In this document: positions 52,409 through 60,564 of the stretch, piece after piece
Numbering within the stretch: position 1 is the stretch's first letter
How the letters are laid out: each line of letters opens with the position of its first letter
NCBI RefSeq assembly: GCF_023631325.1
Contig: NZ_JALQDG010000031.1
Span: forward strand, 124,001-188,000
Direction of reading: 5' to 3'
Length of the DNA stretch: 64,000 bases
From: Caballeronia sp. INDeC2
GTDB taxonomy: Bacteria; Pseudomonadota; Gammaproteobacteria; Burkholderiales; Burkholderiaceae
Translations under genes and position numbers: made by a program
The notes under the pieces: model-generated
The model's input: only the letters and a program-made list of their open reading frames with translations
The model's database searches: none
What the model was told of the DNA's origin: nothing

Positions 52409-53809
52409 ATGTCGTTCATCATCGTGCTCGCCGCCCTGGCGTTCCTGATGCTCGCCGCCTATCGCGGCTACAGCGTCATTCTTTTCGCCCCGATCGCGGC
52501 GCTCGCGGCCGTCCTTCTAACCGATCCCGCGGCCGTCGCGCCCGTTTTCTCCGGCATCTTCATGGAGAAGATGGTCGGCTTCGTGAAGCTCTATTTCCCG
52601 GTGTTCCTGCTCGGCGCGGTGTTCGGCAAGGTCATCGAGTTGTCGGGCTTTTCCGAGTCGATCGTCGCGGCCGCGATTCGCTACATCGGCAAGTCGCGTG
52701 TGAATGCGGTGATCGTCGCGGTGTGCGCGCTGCTCACTTATGGCGGCGTGTCGCTGTTCGTCGTCGTGTTCGCGGTGTACCCGTTCGCGGCGGAGATGTA
52801 TCGCCAGAGCAATATTCCGAAGCGCCTGATGCCGGGCGCGATCGCGCTGGGCGCGTTCTCTTTCACGATGGATTCGCTGCCGGGCACGCCGCAGATCCAG
52901 AACATCATCCCGACGACGTTCTTCAAGACGACCGGCTGGGCCGCGCCGTGGCTCGGCGTGATCGGCTCGCTGTTCATCATCGTGGTCGGTTTGACGTTCC
53001 TCGAATGGCGCCGCCGCTCGGCGATGGCCAAGGGCGAGGGCTACGGCACGTCGCTCGTGAACGAGCCGGAGCGCGTGGAATCGACGTCGCTGCCGAATCC
53101 GCTGCTCGCGATCGCGCCGCTGATTCTCGTGGGCGTCGCGAATTTCGCGCTGACCAAGTGGATTCCGACCTGGTACGGCGCGAGTTATACCGTGCCGCCG
53201 GAAGTGCTGCCGGGCGTGCATGCGCCTGTGACCACGGCGGTCAAAACCGTCGTGGCGATCTGGGCGGTCGAAGGCGCGCTGTTGCTGGGAATCGTGCTCG
53301 TTTTGCTGACGGCGTTCTCGCGCGTGAAGGAGCGGTTCGCGGTGGGTACGCGCGCGGCGGTCGCGGGTGCGTTGCTCGCGGCGATGAACACGGCTTCCGA
53401 ATATGGCTTCGGCGGTGTGATCGCGGCTTTGCCGGGCTTTCTCGTGGTCAGCGATGCGCTGAAGAGCATTCCGAATCCGCTCGTCAATGCGGCTATTTCC
53501 GTGAGCTCGCTCGCGGGGATCACGGGCTCCGCGTCGGGCGGAATGAGTATCGCGCTTGCCGCGATGTCGGATACGTTTATCGCCGGGGCGCAGGCGGCGC
53601 ATATTCCGCTTGAGGTGCTGCATCGGGTGGTTGCTATGGCCTCCGGCGGGATGGATACGCTGCCGCATAACGGCGCCGTCATTACGCTGCTCGCGGTGAC
53701 CGGGCTTACGCATCGGCAGTCGTATCGGGATATTTTTGCTGTGACGGTTATTAAGACGCTTGCTGTGTTTTTTGTTATTGCTGTGTATTACTTGACGGGG
53801 ATTGTTTGA
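52409..53809 (+). CDS. GntP-family permease, probable D-3-hydroxybutyrate importer
   Basis: 466 residues with about 12 hydrophobic segments and the GntP-type motifs PVFLLGAVFGKVIELSG and LPGTPQIQNIIPTTFF, and a PHNGAVITLLAVTGLTH block near the C-terminus. The family carries gluconate or hydroxy acids by proton symport. Its sigma-54 promoter and downstream bdhA point to 3-hydroxybutyrate. The last 250 bases shift to T-rich codons (TTTGTTATTGCTGTG type), unlike the rest of the gene. Confidence 0.9.
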   Translation: MSFIIVLAALAFLMLAAYRGYSVILFAPIAALAAVLLTDPAAVAPVFSGIFMEKMVGFVKLYFPVFLLGAVFGKVIELSGFSESIVAAAIRYIGKSRVNAVIVAVCALLTYGGVSLFVVVFAVYPFAAEMYRQSNIPKRLMPGAIALGAFSFTMDSLPGTPQIQNIIPTTFFKTTGWAAPWLGVIGSLFIIVVGLTFLEWRRRSAMAKGEGYGTSLVNEPERVESTSLPNPLLAIAPLILVGVANFALTKWIPTWYGASYTVPPEVLPGVHAPVTTAVKTVVAIWAVEGALLLGIVLVLLTAFSRVKERFAVGTRAAVAGALLAAMNTASEYGFGGVIAALPGFLVVSDALKSIPNPLVNAAISVSSLAGITGSASGGMSIALAAMSDTFIAGAQAAHIPLEVLHRVVAMASGGMDTLPHNGAVITLLAVTGLTHRQSYRDIFAVTVIKTLAVFFVIAVYYLTGIV

Positions 53810-53883
53810 GGTTTTGGTCGGGGCGGTGTCGGTGGGCTTGTTTTCGCGGAATCTTGATTTCGTGTCGGTCTGTCGGCTCTGCC

Positions 53884-53929
53884 GCCCCGTACAGGGGCAA
53901 AGCTAATAAACCAACACCAATACGGGATC
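53884..53929. repeat. Intergenic hairpin repeat, copy 2
   Basis: GCCCC-GTACA-GGGGC hairpin (53884-53898) then AAAGCTAATAAACCAACACC and AATACGGGATCC. It shares the tail AAACCRACACCAATACGGSATC with copy 1 at 20698-20719. It lies between the permease and bdhA and may end or process the transcript. Confidence 0.65.
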
Positions 53930-54009
53930 CGGCAACAACCTGAACCGTCTGGCTATTCCAACCCAACGATGCAAAGGCCTTAAACCTCAACTCGGAAAGG
54001 AAAAAACAC

Positions 54010-54804
54010 ATGACCCAACCAGCATCGAACAAACCCCTCGCAGGAAAGACAGCCTTGGTCACCGGCTCGACGAGCGGCATCGGCCTCGCCATCGCCACCG
54101 CACTCGCGCGAGCAGGCGCAAATCTGGTGCTCAACGGCTTCGGCGATATCGAAAACGCCGTAAAGCAAATCGAAGCGACGGGCACGAAAGCCGTCCACCA
54201 TCCCGCCGACATGACCAAGCCCGGAGAAATCGAGTCGATGATCGCATTCGCGAACGACACATTCGGCGCCGTCGACGTCCTCGTGAACAACGCGGGCATC
54301 CAGCATGTCGCGACCATCGACGAATTTCCGGTCGATCGCTGGGACGCGATCATCGCCATCAATCTGAGCTCGGCCTTCCACACGATGCGCGTCGCGCTGC
54401 CGCAGATGCGCGCGCGCAACTGGGGCCGCGTGATCAACATCGCGTCGGTGCATGGGCTCGTCGGCTCGGCGGGCAAGTCGGCTTATGTCGCCGCCAAGCA
54501 CGGCATTCTCGGGCTGACGAAAGTCGCCGCGCTCGAAAACGCCCGCACCGGCGTGACCGTCAACGCGATCTGCCCGGGCTTCGTGCTCACGCCGCTCGTG
54601 CAGAAGCAGATCGACGATCTCGCCGCGCGCGACTCGCTCACGCCCGATGCGGCCCGCGCGAAGCTGCTCGGCGACAAGCAGCCGTCGGCGCAGTTCGTGA
54701 CCGCGCAGCAAATCGGCGACATGGCGGTGTTTCTCTGCTCCGACGCCGCGAGCGAGATGCGCGGCTCGGCGCTGCAGATCGACGGGGGATGGAGCGCGCA
54801 GTAA
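54010..54804 (+). CDS. bdhA: D-3-hydroxybutyrate dehydrogenase
   Basis: 264 residues. Short-chain dehydrogenase: NAD loop ALVTGSTSGIGLAIA, NNAG, catalytic Ser/Tyr/Lys (INIASVHGLVGS ... SAYVAAKHG), and the PGFVLTPLVQKQI signature typical of 3-HBDH. It oxidises D-3-hydroxybutyrate to acetoacetate with NAD, the entry to PHB degradation. It follows the GntP gene by 200 bases, and probably shares its regulator. The start ATG has GGAAAGG upstream. Confidence 0.93.
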   Translation: MTQPASNKPLAGKTALVTGSTSGIGLAIATALARAGANLVLNGFGDIENAVKQIEATGTKAVHHPADMTKPGEIESMIAFANDTFGAVDVLVNNAGIQHVATIDEFPVDRWDAIIAINLSSAFHTMRVALPQMRARNWGRVINIASVHGLVGSAGKSAYVAAKHGILGLTKVAALENARTGVTVNAICPGFVLTPLVQKQIDDLAARDSLTPDAARAKLLGDKQPSAQFVTAQQIGDMAVFLCSDAASEMRGSALQIDGGWSAQ

Positions 54805-54952
54805 GTGCCCCCTATCGGCGACATTCCGCCACACTTGAGCGTTTCACTCGGAATCCCCTAAAGAACGTGGGGGTTCTGGCCGTTATGTCCTTGTAATCAG
54901 GCGCGCGCCGCCCTCCGAAAGCGGCGCGTGAATCGGAAGAAGCAAGGACATC

Positions 54953-56512
54953 ATGCGCAACAACCAGCCCGTCACCCAGCAAGCGTTCGAATTCCCCGCC
55001 TCGGAGATGCTCGTCTCCGCGACCGATCTCTCCGGTAACATCCAGTACTGCAATCCGGCGTTCGTGTCGGTGTCCGGCTTCTCGCGCGAGGAACTGATCG
55101 GCCAGCCGCACAACATCATCCGTCATCCCGACATGCCGCGCGAAGCCTTCGCCGATCTCTGGGCGACGGTCCGCGCCGGCCGCTCGTGGACCGCGCTCGT
55201 CAAGAATCGCCGCAAGAACGGCGATCACTATTGGGTGCGCGCCAACGTCACGCCGGTAATGGAGCACGGCAAGGTCGTCGGCTATCTCTCCGTGCGCGTG
55301 AAGCCGACGCACGAGGAAGTGCGCGACGCCACCGCACTATACGCACAGATCAAGGCGGGCAACGCATCGCACAAGCTCGTGCGCGGCGCGCTCGTGAAGC
55401 ACGGCATCGCCGGCAAGCTCGCGGCGATCGCGAACATGCCGGTCAGCGCGCGTCTGGGCGCGGCCTTCGCGGCCGTGCCCGTCAGCATGTCGATCGCGGC
55501 GCTCGCCGGCTGGCGCGGCGCGCCGCCGCTGCCCTTCTGGATCGCATTGGGCGTGAGCGCGGCGGCGAGCTTCGCGGGCTGGCTCGCGCTTTCGCGTCAG
55601 GTGGAAGCGCCCGTGCGCACGATGTCCGGCTTCGCCGCGCGCATGGCAGCGGGCGATCTGACCGTCGACATGCCCGATGCCCGCCACGACGATCTCGGCG
55701 ACGTGCAGCGCGCGCTCGGCCAGCTGAAGGCGAATCTCGCGGCGATCGTCTTCGACGTGCGCGGGCAGATCGGCGGCGTGCTCGACGCCGCCAACGAGAT
55801 TTCGAGCGGCAACACGGACCTGTCGCGCCGCACGGAAATGCAGGCGGCGTCGCTGGAACAGACCGCCGCGACGATGGATCAGCTGACCACCACGGTGCAA
55901 GGCAACGCCGACGCCACCGTGCGCGCCCTCGAACTCGTACGGGAAGCGCAAGCCGCGGCGGACGACGGCGGGCGCATCGCGAGTCAGGTCGAGCGGACGA
56001 TGGCGGGCATCACGGCGGCGTCGCGGCGCATCGCGGACATCACCGATGTCATCGACGGCATCGCGTTCCAGACCAACATCCTCGCGCTCAACGCGGCCGT
56101 CGAGGCGGCGCGCGCGGGCGAGGCGGGCCGCTCGTTCGCGGTCGTCGCGACCGAAGTGCGCAACCTGGCGCAGCGCTGCGCGGCATCGGCGAAGGAAATC
56201 GAAGGCGTGGTGGCGACGAGCGTCGCGCAGATCGAGGAAGGCACGAACCTCGTCACGCGCACGACGAGCCAGATGCGCGCCATCGACGAAGCGGTAAACC
56301 GCGTGTCGACGATCATCATGGAAGTCGCGAAGGCGAGCGGCGAGCAGGCCGAAGGCATCGCGCAGGTGAATCAGGCGGTCGCGCATCTCGACGACTCGAC
56401 CCAGCAGAACGCCGCACTCGTCGAGCAGGCGGCGGCCACCGCGCAGCGTCTCGCGGAACGCGCCGTGGTCCTCGACGAAGCCGTGCGGCTCTTCACGGTC
56501 GCGAAAGCTTGA
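54953..56512 (+). CDS. Aer-type methyl-accepting chemotaxis protein
   Basis: 519 residues. An N-terminal PAS domain lacks a signal peptide and has YCNPAFVSVSGFSREELIGQPHNIIRHPDMP, the FAD-binding-type motif seen in Aer. Two membrane segments (about 165-220), a HAMP-like linker, and a cytoplasmic signalling domain with the hairpin tip DVIDGIAFQTNILALNAAVEAARAGEAGR. Methylation-type Glu/Gln sites flank the hairpin. Such receptors sense redox or energy state and feed CheA. The ATG follows GGAAGAAGCAAGGA. Confidence 0.93.
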   Translation: MRNNQPVTQQAFEFPASEMLVSATDLSGNIQYCNPAFVSVSGFSREELIGQPHNIIRHPDMPREAFADLWATVRAGRSWTALVKNRRKNGDHYWVRANVTPVMEHGKVVGYLSVRVKPTHEEVRDATALYAQIKAGNASHKLVRGALVKHGIAGKLAAIANMPVSARLGAAFAAVPVSMSIAALAGWRGAPPLPFWIALGVSAAASFAGWLALSRQVEAPVRTMSGFAARMAAGDLTVDMPDARHDDLGDVQRALGQLKANLAAIVFDVRGQIGGVLDAANEISSGNTDLSRRTEMQAASLEQTAATMDQLTTTVQGNADATVRALELVREAQAAADDGGRIASQVERTMAGITAASRRIADITDVIDGIAFQTNILALNAAVEAARAGEAGRSFAVVATEVRNLAQRCAASAKEIEGVVATSVAQIEEGTNLVTRTTSQMRAIDEAVNRVSTIIMEVAKASGEQAEGIAQVNQAVAHLDDSTQQNAALVEQAAATAQRLAERAVVLDEAVRLFTVAKA

Positions 56513-56579
56513 GATCGGGCAGCGTCGAAAGGCGCGTCGCTTGGTACTATCGGGACATTGCCAACGAGGAGTGTGTCCG

Positions 56580-56813
56580 ATGACCGCTGAGAACAATCGC
56601 GCGGAAGAAGCGCGAGCGATGGAACGTATCGTCAACGCGACGCGTCAGGTTCAGTCCGCGTTCCTGGCGCTGCAAACGCATTTTCCGCCCGAAGGCGACG
56701 GCCGCCCGTCGCAGATGGCGCTGCAGACGTTCGATGCCGCGCTCCAGGAACTCGAAGACGCGCAAGCCGCCTTCGACACCATGCTCAACGATCTCTTCGA
56801 CGGCAACCGGTAA
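56580..56813 (+). CDS. Small helical hypothetical protein
   Basis: 77 residues from the ATG at 56580, with AGGAG about ten bases upstream. It is highly helical and acidic (MTAENNRAEEARAMERIVNATRQVQSAFLALQTHFPP, then LQTFDAALQELEDAQAAFDTMLNDLFDG). No family recognised. Its place right after the MCP gene suggests possible co-transcription. Confidence 0.7.
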   Translation: MTAENNRAEEARAMERIVNATRQVQSAFLALQTHFPPEGDGRPSQMALQTFDAALQELEDAQAAFDTMLNDLFDGNR

Positions 56814-56843
56814 GCGCACCGCGCCTTTTTCGCGCTTAGGCGC

Positions 56844-58844
56844 TTACGCGTTGCGCAGTTCCGGCACGTCCTCGCCCGGGCCGCTCAACGCGGCCTCGCT
56901 GCTCGTGTCGCCGTCGCCGAGGCCCGCCCACGGCACGCCGTCGTTGGACTGGCGGCGCGCGGCCGCCACGCATGCCTCGACCAGTTCCCGGAACGACACC
57001 GCCGCCGAACTCGTGCGCACGAGCACTTCGCCCTGCAGCGGGCTTTCTGGGAACACCAGCCCGACGATCAGCTCGGCCGACGACGCGCGTTGATGCAGGC
57101 GTCGCAGCAGATTGCGCAGATACGGCGGCGACTCGGCCGCATCGAACGACACGACGCAAATGATCGTCACACCCGAGAGATCGACTTCGCCGAAACGTCC
57201 GCGCGAAAAGCGCTCGTAGCCCGCGAGATCCGCGTACAGCCCGTGTTTGCGAAAAAGCTGCACGGCGATAGTCGCCGCGAGATCGTCCAGCTCGCTTCTC
57301 CCCGCGATGCACAGCACCGACGCCGTGTGGCCTTCCTTCTCCGCGTCGAAGCGCGCGGGCGGCGTTTCGTGCGGTTGGCCGGTATCGGGAGAATCGAGGC
57401 TCGCGGGCAACTCTTCCTTCGGCTCGACGGTCACCGCGATATCTTCGGCGTCTTCCAGTCCTTCGATGATGTCGAGCGCGGATTCGTTGATGCGCCTGAG
57501 CTGATCCGCCGTCACGACGCCGCGCAGCACGTCGTTGTGGGCGTAGCGCAGGCCTTGCAGCGCGACTTCGTCGTAATACGCGATCAGCGAGCGCTCCTTG
57601 AGCAGCGTCTCGGCCTGCACCAGCGCTTCGTCGGGATCGTTCGCGAGCAGCCGCTGATAGAAGTTCTCCGCGGGTGTGAGCGCGGGCCGGTCGCCGAACA
57701 GCACGTCGAGAAATTCGAGCCGATCGACATGGCGGCCGAGAATCACGAGACACAAGGTGAGCGGCGTCGAGAGCACGAGGCCGATCGGCCCCCAGATCCA
57801 GCTCCAGAAGATTGCCGCGACGATCACGGCGAACGGCGACAAGCCCGTGCTATGTCCGTACAGCAGCGGCTCCACGACCTGGCCCGCGAGGATATCGGTC
57901 ACGCCGAACAGGACGACGGTCCACACGAGCATCGTCCAGCCGGGACCGACCGCCGCCGCGAACACGACCGCGATGATCGCCGCGATCCACGTGCCGACGT
58001 AGGGCACGAAGCGCAAGAGCGCGGCCATCACGCCGAACAGGAGCGCGCCCGGCACGCCGATGATCGCCAGCCCGATCGCGATGACAATGCCCACGCTCGC
58101 GTTGATGCCGAGCTGCGCGAGGAAATAGCGCGACAGACGCCGCGCGGCCTCGTCCATCGCCGTGGTGGCGCGATGCAGATCGCGCGAGCCGAAAAGCCGT
58201 ATCAGGCGGTCGCGCAAATCCTCGCGCTGCAAAAGGATGAACACCGCAACGACGAGCACGATGCCCGTGGTTTCCAGCGGACTGATGACGGGCGACAGAA
58301 AACGCTGCGCCAATTCCAGCGGCGTCGGCGTGGGCTCGTGGACTTCGACGGGCATCGGCTGATCGATCGGCGATGCGGCCGGGTTGTCCTCGTTCTTCGG
58401 CTCCTGCTCGCGCGCGGGCGAAATCCGCTTCAGCGCACGCGATGCACGGCCGAGAAACTCGTCGGCGCGCCCGACCGTCATGCGCTGCACGTTTTCGATC
58501 TTGCGCTCGACCGCGACCTGATACTTCGGCAGATCGCTCGCGAGTTGCGCGACCTGCGCGCCGATCAACGCGCCGACGGCAGTCAGCACGGACAGCGCGA
58601 TCACCACCGCGACGATCACCGACGGCACCTGGCCGAAGCGCAGCCGTCGCAGAAAATCGACGAAAGGCGCGAGCAGAAAGCTCAGCAGAATCGCGAGGAT
58701 GATCGGAATCATCACCGCGCGGCCGAAGTACAGCGCGCAAATGATGACCACGCCCGTCACCAGGGACAAGAGCGCGCGCACGCCGGGCGCGTCGGGCGGC
58801 AAGATCTTCGCAGGTGGCCGGCGCGGCCCGGGTGCTTGCGGCAT
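56844..58844 (-). CDS. AI-2E/PerM-family membrane protein with C-terminal soluble domain
   Basis: 666 residues. Residues 20-400 hold eight or so membrane segments of the AI-2E/PerM (YdiK) family, including the signature LLFGVMAALLRFVPYVGTWIAAIIAVVFAA and WTVVLFGVTDILAGQVVEPLLYG. The last 250 residues are soluble: a helical linker, then a Rossmann-like fold (ASVLCIAGRSELDDLAATIAVQLFRKHGLYADL; VTIICVVSFDAAESPPYL) that resembles B12-binding or TIR-like folds but lacks the DxHxxG signature. Such C-terminal fusions are rare in the family. Confidence 0.85.
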   Translation of the reverse strand: MPQAPGPRRPPAKILPPDAPGVRALLSLVTGVVIICALYFGRAVMIPIILAILLSFLLAPFVDFLRRLRFGQVPSVIVAVVIALSVLTAVGALIGAQVAQLASDLPKYQVAVERKIENVQRMTVGRADEFLGRASRALKRISPAREQEPKNEDNPAASPIDQPMPVEVHEPTPTPLELAQRFLSPVISPLETTGIVLVVAVFILLQREDLRDRLIRLFGSRDLHRATTAMDEAARRLSRYFLAQLGINASVGIVIAIGLAIIGVPGALLFGVMAALLRFVPYVGTWIAAIIAVVFAAAVGPGWTMLVWTVVLFGVTDILAGQVVEPLLYGHSTGLSPFAVIVAAIFWSWIWGPIGLVLSTPLTLCLVILGRHVDRLEFLDVLFGDRPALTPAENFYQRLLANDPDEALVQAETLLKERSLIAYYDEVALQGLRYAHNDVLRGVVTADQLRRINESALDIIEGLEDAEDIAVTVEPKEELPASLDSPDTGQPHETPPARFDAEKEGHTASVLCIAGRSELDDLAATIAVQLFRKHGLYADLAGYERFSRGRFGEVDLSGVTIICVVSFDAAESPPYLRNLLRRLHQRASSAELIVGLVFPESPLQGEVLVRTSSAAVSFRELVEACVAAARRQSNDGVPWAGLGDGDTSSEAALSGPGEDVPELRNA

Positions 58845-59123
58845 GGGGAATGGCTCGCTTTCGGTATGACGTCAGGCGGCGCACGGTTGTGCGGGAGCAA
58901 GCGACGGTCAAGCAAGGCGCGTGCCGTCATAGAAGCGCCCGTCGCCATTGAGGTGAGTCTATTCGGGAGGCGAGCCCGACTGCAATCGGTTCAAAGGTGA
59001 GGACATACGGGAGCAGTGCGGGACCGCGTCGTGCTCTATCGCCCTGATCGATACAATCAGTTGGATACGCGAATGTCGCGCGTGCGACATTGACTTTTCG
59101 CCGCGCTCATCGAAAAGGACATC

Positions 59124-59306
59124 ATGGCAGTCGATTCGCCCTGCATCAGCATCTGCAAGTTCGACGAAAAAACCGGCCTGTGCATCGGCTGCCTGCGCAC
59201 GAAGGACGAATGCAAGCAGTGGAAGAAGATGAAGGACAAGCATCGCGCGCGCATCATGGATGAACGGCCCAGGCGCAAGGCGAAGCTCAAGAAACACAAG
59301 AAGTAG
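59124..59306 (+). CDS. DUF1289 family small Fe-S/zinc-like protein
   Basis: 60 residues with the DUF1289 core: SPCISICKFDEKTGLCIGCLRTKDE, four cysteines in a CxxxC-x8-CxxC pattern, followed by a Lys-rich tail (KAKLKKHKK). The family is widespread and uncharacterised; the cysteines probably bind a metal. Short spacing of the start from the upstream AAAGGAC fits. Confidence 0.88.
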   Translation: MAVDSPCISICKFDEKTGLCIGCLRTKDECKQWKKMKDKHRARIMDERPRRKAKLKKHKK

Positions 59307-59410
59307 GCATCGCGAAAGAACAAACCCTGGACTGGTTGGCGAAAGGGTGATGGCGATTTTCGGCGCGCGCCCGGACTACACTGAAGCGGACTTTGCAGAA
59401 GGAGTCAGCC

Positions 59411-59713
59411 ATGAAAATGATGTGCGCCGCATTCGTTTTTTCATCCGCCTTTGCCGCGACATCGGCTTTCGCGCAACTGCATCCGAGCGCAGAAACCGAT
59501 ATGAACGCGCCGCAGAACAATACGAAGCTCATGCCGAACGCACCGCTCGGCAGTCAATATCCGACGCACGGCAACGCGCAGGCGGGCGAGCTCAATCTCA
59601 ATCCGAGCGATCCGCGCGCTCAACTCGTCAACGGTCTTCCGAACAACGCGAACAGCGGCGGCTACGGCTCGCCGCTCGCGGGCAACAAGGCGAACGTGCC
59701 GCGCGGCGAATAA
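59411..59713 (+). CDS. Small secreted hypothetical protein
   Basis: 100 residues from the ATG at 59411, with AAGGAG at 59399-59404. Signal peptide MKMMCAAFVFSSAFAATSAFAQ, then a Pro/Asn/Gly-rich mature part (MPNAPLGSQYPTHGNAQAGELNLNPSDPRAQLVNGLPNNANSGG). No known domain; probably disordered and exported. Confidence 0.72.
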   Translation: MKMMCAAFVFSSAFAATSAFAQLHPSAETDMNAPQNNTKLMPNAPLGSQYPTHGNAQAGELNLNPSDPRAQLVNGLPNNANSGGYGSPLAGNKANVPRGE

Positions 59714-59746
59714 TCCGGGCGTGAGCCACCGAAAAAAGATCGCTTT

Positions 59747-59771
59747 CACCATTCTCGTTTCGAGAATGGTG
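59747..59771. repeat. Perfect 11-base inverted repeat
   Basis: CACCATTCTCG (59747-59757), TTT loop, CGAGAATGGTG (59761-59771). A likely hairpin at the end of the secreted-protein transcript; no clear T-run follows on the plus strand. Confidence 0.55.
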
Positions 59772-59871
59772 ATTTGAAAAACGCCGCCATTCCCCTTCTC
59801 ACGGCAAGTACCGATACTTGATTCACCGGACGGGACGTCTCCCGGCCGCCAACCGAATCAGGGAATCCGCC

Positions 59872-60492
59872 GTGAAGATCTACTACCATCCGCTGTCCGG
59901 CCATGCGCACCGCGCGCGTCTCTTTCTAAATCTGCTCGGCGTCGAGCACGAAGAAGAATTTGTCGATCTGGCGGCCGCCGCGCACAAGACGCCCGACTAT
60001 CTGAAGCTGAACCGCTTCGGCCAGATTCCCGTTCTCGTCGATGGCGACGCGATCATCGCCGATTCGAACGCGATTCTCGTCTATCTTGCGAAGAAAGCCC
60101 GCAACACGGCATGGCTGCCCGACACGCCCGCCGAAGCGGCCGCCGTGCAGCGCTGGCTGTCGGTCGCGGCCGGTCAGATCGCGTTCGGCCCCGCCGCCGC
60201 GCGTCTCATCACCGTGTTCGGCGCGAAGTTCAACGCGGAGGAAGTCATCGCCCGCGCGCACAACGTGCTCAAGGTGATCGATTCGGAGTTGGCGCAGCGC
60301 GACTGGATCGCGGATATCGGCGCGACGCATCCGACCATCGCGGATATCGCGCTCTACAGCTACATCTCGAGCGCGCCCGAAGGCAATGTCGACATCTCCG
60401 GCTACACGAACGTGAACGCGTGGCTGGCGCGCGTCGAGGCGCTGCCCGGCTTCGTGCCGTTCCAAAAGACAGCCGCGGGTCTCGCGGCGTAA
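59872..60492 (+). CDS. Glutathione S-transferase
   Basis: 206 residues starting GTG at 59872 (VKIYYHPLSGHAHRARLFLNL), behind AGGGA; the open frame to 59818 is not conserved. Thioredoxin-like N-terminal domain with the Ser/His contact region, then PVLVDGDAIIADSNAILVYLA (the Pro-x-Leu and Ser-containing glutathione-binding loop), and an all-helical C-terminal domain ending in TIADIALYSYI. Cytosolic. It precedes the fusion oxidoreductase by 72 bases and may be co-transcribed. Confidence 0.9.
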   Translation: MKIYYHPLSGHAHRARLFLNLLGVEHEEEFVDLAAAAHKTPDYLKLNRFGQIPVLVDGDAIIADSNAILVYLAKKARNTAWLPDTPAEAAAVQRWLSVAAGQIAFGPAAARLITVFGAKFNAEEVIARAHNVLKVIDSELAQRDWIADIGATHPTIADIALYSYISSAPEGNVDISGYTNVNAWLARVEALPGFVPFQKTAAGLAA

Positions 60493-60564
60493 AGTTGGCG
60501 CGGCGGCTTCGCACTCCGCAGTTCGCGTTCCGCCGCCGCGTCCGAATCGAAGAGGCATACGATC

